The notes below the pieces were generated by a model that had not been told where the DNA came from, did no database searches, and worked only from the letters and a program-made list of their open reading frames with translations. Shown here one piece after another: positions 1-7,630 of a stretch of DNA of 64,000 nt (positions are counted from its first letter, which is position 1; the number at the start of each line of letters is the position of its first letter). This DNA comes from Acidobacteriota bacterium. GTDB taxonomy: Bacteria; Acidobacteriota; UBA6911; RPQK01; DATIPO01. The translations under genes were made by a program, and so were the position numbers. The stretch lies in assembly GCA_035471785.1 (NCBI GenBank), contig DATIPQ010000062.1, positions 1-64,000 of the forward strand, given 5' to 3'.

Positions 1-87
1 CAACTGCTGAAGGAATACGTGGCGGACGAGCAGGCTCGTTCCGAAATCCTCTCTTCGGTGACCTCCGCGATGGAAGCCAATCGATGA
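1..87 (+). CDS. C-terminal end of an unidentified protein (partial)
   Basis: Frame 1 is open from the left window edge to a TGA at 85-87, giving the last 28 residues of a protein (QLLKEYVADEQARSEILSSV and a short tail ending EANR). The composition, charged and helical, looks like a normal protein C terminus, but it is too short to assign to a family. The opposite strand is also open across this stretch, so the coding strand is not certain. Confidence 0.4.
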   Translation, partial: QLLKEYVADEQARSEILSSVTSAMEANR

Positions 88-540
88 TGAGCCATTACGC
101 AGGTCCAATCCGCCCATGACTTCTGGTCTGTGCCCGGCGAAAGGGTGATCCTGCTCATCACCGTTGCCGGTCCCCCCATGATTTTTGTCCGGCTTGTGGA
201 GGGAGATGATCTTGATTCTCGTGGGCAAGTTTTGGTTCGTCGTGTGTTCCAGCTCGTAGATCACGCTGTCTGGTTTCAAGGAAGGATCGAGTTGAAATGA
301 TACGGTCAGCTCATGGGTCGGCGCAATGACGATGGATTGCCACTCTTCTATTGTCCACTTGAGTTTGTAAAGCAAGGAATCGATGGTCGCTTGGCGAACG
401 CCTCCCCGAGAGTGGAGAAGGAGACGCCCACCAGCGCCACTATGATCGACACCGGCCAGCGGACTCGTTGCCTTGCTTTCCGTATTTTCATTCTCCTTAC
501 TAAGAGTCGATCGAGCGAAGCAGAGTTCATCGCGCGGGCG
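88..540 (-). other. Uninterpreted stretch with a long open frame on the minus strand
   Basis: There is no convincing plus-strand gene between the partial gene and the Uma2 gene. On the minus strand one frame is free of stops from about 600 down to position 1 and reads protein-like in places, for example YKLKWTIEEWQSIVIAPTHE and NQNLPTRIKIISLHKPDKN, but it has no ATG and no clear ribosome binding site. It could be the remnant of a gene that lost its start, or an antisense frame. I do not recognise the product. Confidence 0.2.
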
Positions 541-615
541 GCCAGGGAGGGGTTCCTCGGTTGACCACTTGAAAGCCTGGGCGCATAATCGAGAGGAGCT
601 TCGAAGGAGGAAAAA

Positions 616-1191
616 GTGTCGGAACCGTCACCGCGAACGATTCCGCCCGGGAGGATCAAGCTGTCCTACCAAGACTACTTGGCCCTGCCGGATGATGGAA
701 AGCGCTACGAGATCATCGAAGGAGACCTCTACGTGACACCTTCGCCGACGACCCGTCATCAGCGGATCTCGAAGAGAATCTTGTTCCTCCTGATGCAAGA
801 GTTGGAAGAACATGGCGAAGGTGAAGTCTTCAATGCTCCATGTGATGTGTTGCTCGATGAGCACAACGTGATTCAGCCGGACCTCATCTTCGTCCGCCAA
901 GACAACGAGGCGATCGTCAAAGAGAAAAACATCCAGGGAACGCCCGACCTCCTGGTCGAGATCGTGTCGCCTTCCACCCGCCGAACGGACGTCATGATCA
1001 AATCCCGCCTCTACGCCCGTTTCCAGGTCCCTCACTACTGGATTGTCGATCCCGACCTCGACCGCATCGAAGCTTTCGACCTGTCCGAGGAAGGCGAATA
1101 CCAATTGGTCAAGACCTTCTCCAGCCCCGAAGTACTTCAGCTAGAAGCCTTCCCCAACCTCAAAATCCCTCTCAAAGCGATTTTCCGCTAG
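616..1191 (+). CDS. Uma2 family (DUF820) PD-(D/E)XK nuclease-fold protein
   Basis: 191 residues, the usual length for Uma2/DUF820 proteins. The family signature is present: a substrate-fold segment with LALPDDGKRYEIIEGDLYV near residue 25, then QPDLIFV near residue 87 and the core GTPDLLVEIVSPSTRRTD at about 107-124, followed by K..LY and VPHYWIVDP. The D of PDL and the E of VEIVSPS match the acidic pair of the PD-(D/E)XK fold. The start is a GTG at 616, chosen because AAGGAGG lies at 604-610, five bases upstream. Uma2 genes are very abundant in cyanobacteria and some soil bacteria and usually act as putative endonucleases of unknown target. It stands alone, next to repeats and other restriction-type genes. 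Confidence 0.88.
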   Translation: MSEPSPRTIPPGRIKLSYQDYLALPDDGKRYEIIEGDLYVTPSPTTRHQRISKRILFLLMQELEEHGEGEVFNAPCDVLLDEHNVIQPDLIFVRQDNEAIVKEKNIQGTPDLLVEIVSPSTRRTDVMIKSRLYARFQVPHYWIVDPDLDRIEAFDLSEEGEYQLVKTFSSPEVLQLEAFPNLKIPLKAIFR

Positions 1192-1394
1192 AGATCGTGT
1201 TCCCAGCTTCTCCCTTCCCCCCTCTCAAATTGTCACCCTGCCAACCCTTCTCAAAGGTCACTACGGCGACTAGTTCAACCGCTTCCAGACGAACGCCGCC
1301 GCCTCCAACGCCAAGAAACCATCCAATGGGGCCTGATCTCCCCTGTTCCCAGCCGTCACCGGTGTCGGGCGTTGGCAAAGTGACACAGGCCTGG

Positions 1395-1420
1395 TGGGAG
1401 GCGCATCCTTGCGGCGATGG
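1395..1420 (+). repeat. Short dispersed repeat, copy A
   Basis: A TGGGAGGCGCATCCTTGCGG-type sequence, 23-26 bp long, that recurs at 2019-2044 (inverted) and 2157-2179 (direct), with a diverged copy at 8536-8560. It lies in the 1192-1470 spacer between the Uma2 gene and the next, convergent gene. Confidence 0.75.
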
Positions 1421-1427
1421 AGGAGAT

Positions 1428-1457
1428 GCCCCCGGTCGGTAGACCGAAACCGGGGGC
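1428..1457. repeat. Strong hairpin beside repeat copy A
   Basis: GCCCCCGGT at 1428-1436 pairs perfectly with ACCGGGGGC at 1449-1457, with further pairing inside the loop. It lies just past the 3' ends of the two convergent genes that flank it. There is no T-run on either side, so it is not a clear intrinsic terminator. It could be a folded part of the repeat or a transcript end structure. Confidence 0.5.
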
Positions 1458-1470
1458 TGCACTGGATGGG

Positions 1471-1779
1471 TCAGCCGTTGTGGCGAGGAATTGGCACCGT
1501 CGGGACTAACCGGCGCGAATGGCGCAGGTTGGCTCCTGCCTCAGGGACGCTCTTGGCCTCCCTCTCCCACTCTTCAAGGTCATGGGCGGTGTGCCAGGTG
1601 ATGGTGCGCACTTTGTCCATCAGGCGCTGCATGGCGCCGCGGGCCACCTGCAGGCTGCGCCCCGAGAGACCCGGCAGCGCCAAGGCCTGATTGGCCAGCT
1701 TGGCCAACTCTTCGACCTCGTTCCATTGGTGGCGGGAAATCTGTACACGGGGAATGTGCGATAAACTTCGTTCAGCCAT
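1471..1779 (-). CDS. Small hypothetical protein
   Basis: 102 residues, hydrophilic and predicted mostly helical, with MAERSLSHIPRVQISRHQWN at the N terminus and a Trp- and Glu-containing middle (HTAHDLEEWEREAKS). No family is recognised. The ATG at 1779 is preceded on the minus strand by GAGAGGAG about five bases upstream, which supports a real gene rather than a chance frame. It is an orphan lying between repeat-bearing spacers. The last twenty residues are Arg/Pro-rich and may be a degraded end. Confidence 0.5.
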   Translation of the reverse strand: MAERSLSHIPRVQISRHQWNEVEELAKLANQALALPGLSGRSLQVARGAMQRLMDKVRTITWHTAHDLEEWEREAKSVPEAGANLRHSRRLVPTVPIPRHNG

Positions 1780-2018
1780 TTCGTTCTCCTCTCGTGAGAA
1801 TGAAGTGGTCAGGGGTCGCAGATAGCGCCTACTATCTGCGGCTCCGCTTAACCGGATTTTCGGTTTTGACCGGCCCCGGCATCGTTCGACTTCGCAGCCG
1901 ATAAACTTGCAACAACCGAAATCCTATATTGTTTTACCAAGAATTTCGAGGTGAAAATCCACTTTTCTTTCAAGTTACTTAGGCTCGAGTGAGGTTGAGC
2001 TGTCTCGCAACGCCCTCT

Positions 2019-2044
2019 CCATCGCCGCAAGGATGCGCCTCCCA
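2019..2044 (-). repeat. Short dispersed repeat, copy B
   Basis: Inverted copy of the element at 1395-1420. With copy C at 2157-2179 it forms an inverted pair of about 23 bp per arm. Confidence 0.75.
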
Positions 2045-2156
2045 CCCGGCCTTGGTACCGCTCAGTGGCCTCCCCGCCTAGCCGTACTGAGGCCTTCATC
2101 GGATAGCCGCCATAGGTACAACGGGTGACCGGCAACTGGACTGATCCTTCCAAAGC

Positions 2157-2179
2157 TGGGAGGCGCATCCTTGCGGCGA
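2157..2179 (+). repeat. Short dispersed repeat, copy C
   Basis: Direct copy of the element at 1395-1420, 23 of 23 bases matching over TGGGAGGCGC...GCGGCGA. It lies 137 bp upstream of the broken restriction gene. Confidence 0.75.
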
Positions 2180-2316
2180 CTCTCAAGCCGTGTGGCAAAC
2201 TGACAGGAGCCGACCGACGGTCGACCCGTTTGGGAACTTGTTGACCACCTAGTCGCCCGAGTGCCGTAGGATGTGGAGAGGCCGCTGGATGCCCTAATCG
2301 GCGGTTCTGGGAGAGT

Positions 2317-2906
2317 ATGAATCGAGAAACGATTCTTGGGCTCATTGACGGCATCAACGTGTGGAAGCGGGGATCGGTTCGTGCTCCTAATAAGCCCCTC
2401 TTGCTTCTCTACGCGCTCGGCAAGATCGCGCGGGAAGAAACTGAGCCGATTCGATTCGAGGAGGCTGCCCCTGTACTGACGGAGTTGCTGCGGGAATTCG
2501 GTCCCAGTCGGACGAACTACCATCCAGAGTATCCATTCTGGCGTTTAGCCAATGACGGCCTGTGGTTGCTGGAAGCTGAGGAACCGTTGAGCATGGAGGA
2601 AACGGGTCACGATCCCTCAGCCAGGGAACTGGTCGACAAGAAGGCCCAAGGGCGATTGCCGGATGCCTTGTCCGAGAGGCTTGGGTCTGATCCCAAGCTC
2701 ACCTGGGAGCTTTCACTCTCAACGCAGAGCACCACATTTTGGTCTCAGAACGCGTCACCGGCTCAACCGGCTTTCATCACACTCTCCTGCGCCACCACGC
2801 CCACCCAGCCCGCCTCCCCCAACACCCCGAACACGTCCCCGATCCGAAGTCCCTGGCCTGGCACCGCAGAGAGGTGTTCAAAGCGCGTCCCCGGCACACT
2901 GCCTAG
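2317..2906 (+). pseudogene. Remnant of a phosphorothioate-dependent (ScoMcrA-like) HNH restriction endonuclease
   Basis: The first ~120 codons match the sulfur-binding domain of phosphorothioated-DNA-binding restriction endonucleases: VWKRGSVRAPNKPLLLLYAL at about 15-34, then LREFGPSRTNYHPEYPFWRL and NDGLW. In the intact family an HNH domain follows and the protein ends with a conserved GAFTL...LVSE...LAWHRREVFK tail. Here that tail is present, but in another frame (HLGAFTLNAEHHILVSERVT at about 2690-2750, LAWHRREVFKARPR before the TAG at 2904-2906). About 130 codons including the HNH core are missing between them. The downstream continuation of the original frame is low-complexity and not protein-like. 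I read this as an internal deletion plus frameshift that destroyed the nuclease. Confidence 0.8.
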
Positions 2907-3000
2907 CTTTCTTTTGCCAGGTAATGGATCCAGCAAGGGGTCCCTAGATGCAGCCAGTGACAGCCAGATAAGATCAGACAAACTACGGAAAGAGAGGCAT

Positions 3001-4413
3001 TTACAGCAGGGCGCCCAAGAGGAGGAAGAGGGTGACGGCTAGGGCGGCGGCGGTGGCGGCGTAGGGGGCTTGGGTGCGGACGTGGTCGATGTGGTCGGTG
3101 GCGGCGGCCATGGAGCTGATGATGGAAGTGTCGGAGATGGGCGAGCAGTGGTCGCCGAAGACGCCTCCGCCCAGGACGGCGGCGATGGTCAGAGATTGAT
3201 CGAGTCCGATCAGGGTCACCATGGGGATGGCGATGGGCATCATGATGGCGAAGGTTCCCCACGAGGTTCCCGTCGAGAAGGCGATGAAGCAGCTCAGCAG
3301 GAAGATGAGGGCGGGAATGATGGCTGCCGGCAAGGCGGCCTGAGCCAGCTTGGCCACGTAGGGGCCGGTGCCGAGTTCCGTGCAGGTGGCTCCGATGGCG
3401 AAGGCCAGCATGAGCAGGGCCGCAACGGGCAAGAGCGGCTTGGCGCCGTTGATGGTCAGGTCGATGGACTCGTGCAGGTTGAGGACGCCTTGCAGGCGGT
3501 AGCTGATTGCAGCCACCACCAGGGCCGTCACCACAGCCCATAGCACCGCCTTCGATCCGCTGCCCGCCAGGATGTCGCCTCCGCCGTCCACGTAGAGGCT
3601 GATGGGCACCATTAGCACCAGCGTGACGACCGGCAGCACCATGTTGAAGGCCCGTGCCGGAACCCCCTCTTTGGCTTCGATCTCGCCCGCCTCTTCCGAG
3701 ATCATGGGACGCGCGTCCGGATTCAGCTTCTTGCCCTCCAAGGTGCGCTTCTCAGCCGCCACCATGGGGCCGTAATCGCGTCCCGTGATGACCAGCACCG
3801 CCACCAGCAGCAAGGCCGCCATGGCGTAGAAGTTGAAGGGAATGGAGGAAATCAGCGCCTGCACCGGACGCTCGATGTTCTGGGCCGCCAGCAGTCCGAT
3901 GACGTAGGCGCCCCATCCGTTGAGCGGCAGCAGCATGCACTTGGGCGCCGAGGTGGAATCGAGGATGTAAGCCAGCTTTTCGCGCGAAACCTTGTAGCGG
4001 TCAAAGAGCGGACGCGACACCGTGCCCGACACCAGGATGCAGATGTTGGACTCGATGAAGATCACCAGCCCCAGCACCCAGGCCATGAGTCCGGCCTGCT
4101 TGCGGTTCCTGACCAGCCCCCGCGACTCCACCCAGGTGATAAAGCCCTTGACGCCGCCCGAACGCTGGGTGAAGGCGATGACCGAACCCATCAGCAAGGT
4201 GAAGAGGATGGCCCTCGTGTTGGAGGCGCTCTCGAAAACCGAGACGATGGCGTCGATCGAAGAAGCCACGCCCGCAAAGGGATTCCAGTCGTCGATGATG
4301 GTCCATCCCAGGCCGATGCCCAGCAGCAGCGAGAGGTAGACTTGCTTGGTGGCGATGGCCAGGACGATGGTCAACACGGGAGGCAGCACGGAAAGCCAGC
4401 CGTAATCTTGCAT
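3001..4413 (-). CDS. NhaC-family Na+/H+ antiporter
   Basis: 470 residues, a polytopic inner-membrane protein with about ten to twelve hydrophobic segments. Family features include FIESNICILVSGTVSRPLFD around residue 120, FSTGTSWGTFAIMMPIAIPM around 380 and GGGVFGDHCSPISDTSIISS around 410; the last is the hallmark of NhaC/YuiF-type antiporters. The expected role is exchange of cytoplasmic Na+ for external H+ (some relatives exchange malate/lactate or other ions, which cannot be excluded). It is convergent with the broken restriction gene and transcribed in the same direction as the R-M pair upstream of it, about 215 bp away, so it may read from its own promoter. Confidence 0.88.
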   Translation of the reverse strand: MQDYGWLSVLPPVLTIVLAIATKQVYLSLLLGIGLGWTIIDDWNPFAGVASSIDAIVSVFESASNTRAILFTLLMGSVIAFTQRSGGVKGFITWVESRGLVRNRKQAGLMAWVLGLVIFIESNICILVSGTVSRPLFDRYKVSREKLAYILDSTSAPKCMLLPLNGWGAYVIGLLAAQNIERPVQALISSIPFNFYAMAALLLVAVLVITGRDYGPMVAAEKRTLEGKKLNPDARPMISEEAGEIEAKEGVPARAFNMVLPVVTLVLMVPISLYVDGGGDILAGSGSKAVLWAVVTALVVAAISYRLQGVLNLHESIDLTINGAKPLLPVAALLMLAFAIGATCTELGTGPYVAKLAQAALPAAIIPALIFLLSCFIAFSTGTSWGTFAIMMPIAIPMVTLIGLDQSLTIAAVLGGGVFGDHCSPISDTSIISSMAAATDHIDHVRTQAPYAATAAALAVTLFLLLGALL

Positions 4414-4628
4414 CCGCCCGTTCTACGTGTCGGCGGGTGTGCTGTCAAGACGCGAGGCGTCGGTGTCAGACACGGGCACGGCGGAGTTAGAGAACGACAA
4501 GTTGGGGAAGCCGGGTGATTTTATGGGCGCCTTCAGTATGATCTCATTTCGATGCTAAATTGCCGGTTGGCGCTGGATCTCAGACTCAGCAGCAGGTTTC
4601 ATTTCGAATAAACGGCCTTGCCAGCACC

Positions 4629-5363
4629 CTATTCTCGCCTAAGGGCTGTCGCATCGTTCCAGGAAAACGGGCCGTGTGCCGAGATTCTCTGGACGCGCCA
4701 AGGAGACTTCCTTTCAAGAAGTCCGTAACGCAGCCGGACACGGAATTTTTCGCCCAGAGTCGGCGCGTCCCTTCCAGCCCGCCAGATCGTGTCCTCGACC
4801 GATGGGTTGTAGCGATCTTGCAGAAGACCGTTCGGTATGGCGGCTGCAATGATGCTCTTCAGACTCGTATTCCTTTGTTCTTGTTCATAGTGGTACTTCA
4901 CGATGATGATAGTGGTCAGGTAATGGAATTTTCCGCTTTCCCAGACTTTCGGCATAGAGCCGGGCTGGTCAATCAGCGTGCCACGGCGCTCTTGTCTGAC
5001 ACTCATCGAGGTCTGCGACATCTGAAGCGTAACAGTCTTGGCATCCTTCTCGGTTTTCGAATCGACGAATAGGGCCTGCCGCAAGGCATATTCAGGATGG
5101 AACACATATCTGGCGCGCTTGTAGTCGATTTTCCCAAATAGCCGGTCCTCGATGCGAGACAGGCCCATCCGATCCAAAGCTTCACGCGTGATGTCTTCGC
5201 CGACATCCTGAAGGTTGTGTTCGAATTTCTCCGTTTGAACCTGGAAGATTTTGAGGGCTTCTTCCCTGAATTCGATCAGCGCCTGAACTGCGAGGCGCAG
5301 AGACGCTTTCTCCACATCCTCCACAATAGTGGCCGTGGCATCTTCAGGATTCAGAAACATCAC
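4629..5363 (-). CDS. SfiI-like type II restriction endonuclease
   Basis: 244 residues. It resembles SfiI, the tetrameric type IIF enzyme cutting GGCCNNNNNGGCC. Shared features are VEKASLRLAVQALIEFREEA near residue 18, GEDITREAL near 55, KIDYKRARY near 78-86, ALFVDSKTEKDAKTVTLQMS near 97-116, LKSI followed by LQDRYNP, and SPWRVQR near the end. The D of IDYKR and the D and K of VDSK fit the PD-(D/E)XK active site. Its start overlaps the methyltransferase stop by four bases (ATGA), so the two are translationally coupled. It stops slightly earlier than SfiI; a frame just after the stop (ENRVLARPFIRNE) might be the lost C terminus after a 1-base shift. The family assignment rests on remembered SfiI motifs; the cleavage site is not proven. 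Confidence 0.8.
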   Translation of the reverse strand: MMFLNPEDATATIVEDVEKASLRLAVQALIEFREEALKIFQVQTEKFEHNLQDVGEDITREALDRMGLSRIEDRLFGKIDYKRARYVFHPEYALRQALFVDSKTEKDAKTVTLQMSQTSMSVRQERRGTLIDQPGSMPKVWESGKFHYLTTIIIVKYHYEQEQRNTSLKSIIAAAIPNGLLQDRYNPSVEDTIWRAGRDAPTLGEKFRVRLRYGLLERKSPWRVQRISAHGPFSWNDATALRRE

Positions 5364-6394
5364 AGTTGCCGGGTCGACCGTCTGAGGTTTCGCCGGGCCA
5401 ATTCAGCATAGCGCGGCTCGATGTCGATGCCGAGAAAACGCCGATTGTGTTTCGCTGCGGCAATCGCGGTGGTTCCGCTCCCGACAAAGCAGTCAAGAAC
5501 AGTGTCCTCAGGATCGCTGAGCATCCTCAGAACTCTCGTCGGCAGTTCCTGTGGGAACTTCGCCTCATGGTCGTCGTTGGCCCGCACCGAGGGGAACTCC
5601 CACACGGCCCTGGAACCCCAATCGCGCCATTCCTTTCGACTCAACCTGGAACGGTCGATCTTCGTGACCCCCGGCTTCCAAAAGAAGTACAGGTACTCGA
5701 ACTCGTCAACCGCCCGATACGACAGCGAAGCCCAGCGGCTGTTCTCCCAGGCGGCATCCTTGACCCAGATCCGGCGATCATAGAGATAGAATCCGGCATC
5801 CATTCCCCACTGTTCGATCAAGCCCCCTACCAGCTTGACTCGCGTTTGACTGCCGTATTTGCCTCCGCGGATATTGTTGCCGTTCAGTCTCCGGTCAACC
5901 GTCTGCTCGCTGCACCCGAGCATTTTGGCGATCTGGTAGCGATTCAGGTCCGGATTCTCCTCCATCGCCTGAACGACATCATCCCGCGTGACAGGCGAAC
6001 GTCTTCGTCCTACGTTCTCGGTGGCGATGCGAGGCATTTCCGCATCCTTGAAACAGAGGATATCGGCGATGTTGATGACTAGAAATCCACCAGGCTGGAT
6101 GATCGGATAATGAAGGGCGATGACCTGCTCCAGCAGGCGCTGCCATTCCTCAAAGCACAAATCAGCCTCGTAGCTCTTGCCCACGAAGTAGGGCGGTGAC
6201 CAGACGCTGACCGCGATGCTGTTCGGCTCGACCTTCGGCAGCAGTCCAAGCGCATCGCCGCAGTGAATCGTATTGGTAGCCAGCCATTCCCTCTCCTCAT
6301 TTCCGTTGCGCGAGTAGACTTTCTTGAGCTGTTTCTGCAAGTCCTTGGGTAATCTGTCGTAGTTGAACGGCATTTCCGCGCATGCGCTGCTCAT
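5360..6394 (-). CDS. DNA methyltransferase (N4/N6 type) with internal helix-turn-helix, partner of the SfiI-like nuclease
   Basis: 344 residues. Catalytic motif IV is SPPYFVG near residue 62 and the SAM-binding motif I is DCFVGSGTTAIAAAKHNRRF near the C terminus, the order of beta-class MTases. SPPY is typical of N4-cytosine or N6-adenine enzymes. Between them, at about residues 120-170, is an insertion with a helix-turn-helix: NRYQIAKMLGCSEQTVDRRL. The chosen start is the ATG at 6394, with AAAGGAG a few bases upstream; the longer frame to 6433 lacks this. It protects host DNA from the downstream SfiI-like nuclease. The HTH might help target recognition or let the enzyme repress its own promoter; that part is inference. 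Confidence 0.85.
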   Translation of the reverse strand: MSSACAEMPFNYDRLPKDLQKQLKKVYSRNGNEEREWLATNTIHCGDALGLLPKVEPNSIAVSVWSPPYFVGKSYEADLCFEEWQRLLEQVIALHYPIIQPGGFLVINIADILCFKDAEMPRIATENVGRRRSPVTRDDVVQAMEENPDLNRYQIAKMLGCSEQTVDRRLNGNNIRGGKYGSQTRVKLVGGLIEQWGMDAGFYLYDRRIWVKDAAWENSRWASLSYRAVDEFEYLYFFWKPGVTKIDRSRLSRKEWRDWGSRAVWEFPSVRANDDHEAKFPQELPTRVLRMLSDPEDTVLDCFVGSGTTAIAAAKHNRRFLGIDIEPRYAELARRNLRRSTRQL

Positions 6395-6619
6395 CACAAT
6401 CTCCTTTCCAGGGCTACCGATCGAACGGACCACTACAGGTTATATCTTGGGAGTGACAGTCAGACCCCAGGACCCGCCACCGCCAGATCCCCTTTTTCGT
6501 TTCCATTCGCCGTAAAGATGATGCCCTGTCGGGCGCGATGTTAAAATATCCAGTTTCGGGGTGGGCGGAACCTTCGGGGCTTGGACGGAGTATAAGACAG
6601 AGCAACGACTACAACTGTC

Positions 6620-7624
6620 ATGGAAACTAAGCGACAAGAACTAGATATCGACGCCATTCAAGAGAAAATCCAGCAGGAGAGCGCCTTTGTGGGGCGGCTG
6701 ACCGACGAGATCGGACGCGTCATCGTGGGTCAGGAATACATGGTGGAACGCCTGCTCATCGGACTGCTGGCCAACGGACACGTGCTCATGGAGGGCGTGC
6801 CCGGGCTGGCCAAGACGCTGACCGTGCGGACGCTGGCCCAGGCCATCCAAACCAAGTTTCAGCGCATCCAGTTCACGCCCGACCTGCTGCCGGCCGACCT
6901 CATCGGAACCCTCATCTACGACCAGAAAGACGGCGAATTCAAGACCAAGAAGGGACCCATCTTCGCCAACATCATCCTGGCCGACGAGATCAACCGCTCT
7001 CCCGCCAAGGTGCAGTCGGCGCTGCTCGAGGCCATGCAGGAACGCACCGTCACCATCGGCGAGAGCACCTTCCCCCTGGAGGAACCTTTCCTGGTGCTGG
7101 CCACCCAGAATCCCATCGAGCAGGAAGGCACCTATCCTCTGCCCGAGGCCCAGGTCGACCGCTTCATGCTCAAGCTCAGGGTGGGCTATCCCGACAAGCA
7201 GCAGGAGTTGGAGATCGTCCGCCGCATGTCGCGGCTGGAGCAGCCGCATGTGACGGCCGCCGTCACCCCCGAAGAGATCCTCAAGGCCCGCCGCGCCGTC
7301 GATCTCATCTACATGGACGCCAAGGTCGAGCACTACATCGTCGACCTGGTCTTCGCCACCCGCGAGCCCGAACAATACGGACTGGGCGAATTGTCGGAGC
7401 TGATCGATTTCGGAGGCTCCCCCCGCGCTTCCATCTGCCTGGCCAAGACGGCCAAGGCTCACGCCTTCCTGCACCACCGCGGATTCGTCACCCCCGAGGA
7501 CGTGCGGGCCGTGGCCATGGACGTGCTGCGCCACCGCGTCATCGTCACCTACGAGGCCGAGGCCGAAGAAGTCACCTCGGAAGACATCGTCCAGAAAGTC
7601 ATCAACAAAGTCGAAGTCCCATAG
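6620..7624 (+). CDS. MoxR-family AAA+ ATPase
   Basis: 334 residues, the normal length of MoxR ATPases. The Walker A motif is GVPGLAKTLTVRTLAQAI near residue 59, Walker B is ILADEINRSPAKVQSALLEA near 118, and sensor 1 is LATQNPIEQEGTYPLPEAQ near 155. MoxR proteins act as chaperone-like ATPases that work with VWA-domain partners to activate or assemble other proteins. Here it opens an operon with DUF58, two VWA proteins and Bat proteins, the classical arrangement. The next gene starts 6 bases after its stop. It is divergent from the R-M pair across a 225-bp spacer. No strong ribosome binding site is seen before the ATG. Confidence 0.95.
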   Translation: METKRQELDIDAIQEKIQQESAFVGRLTDEIGRVIVGQEYMVERLLIGLLANGHVLMEGVPGLAKTLTVRTLAQAIQTKFQRIQFTPDLLPADLIGTLIYDQKDGEFKTKKGPIFANIILADEINRSPAKVQSALLEAMQERTVTIGESTFPLEEPFLVLATQNPIEQEGTYPLPEAQVDRFMLKLRVGYPDKQQELEIVRRMSRLEQPHVTAAVTPEEILKARRAVDLIYMDAKVEHYIVDLVFATREPEQYGLGELSELIDFGGSPRASICLAKTAKAHAFLHHRGFVTPEDVRAVAMDVLRHRVIVTYEAEAEEVTSEDIVQKVINKVEVP

Positions 7625-7630
7625 GCCCGC

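Larger units (their letters stand above)
1780..2316. other. Repeat-bearing spacer without a recognisable gene
   Basis: This 537-bp spacer carries a 9-bp perfect hairpin (CGCAGATAG at 1817-1825 with CTATCTGCG at 1832-1840) and an AT-richer patch at about 1900-1980. It also has two copies of the short dispersed repeat in opposite orientation (2019-2044 and 2157-2179). The two copies bracket about 110 bp and could fold as arms of a large hairpin. I see no gene in it. Confidence 0.6.
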
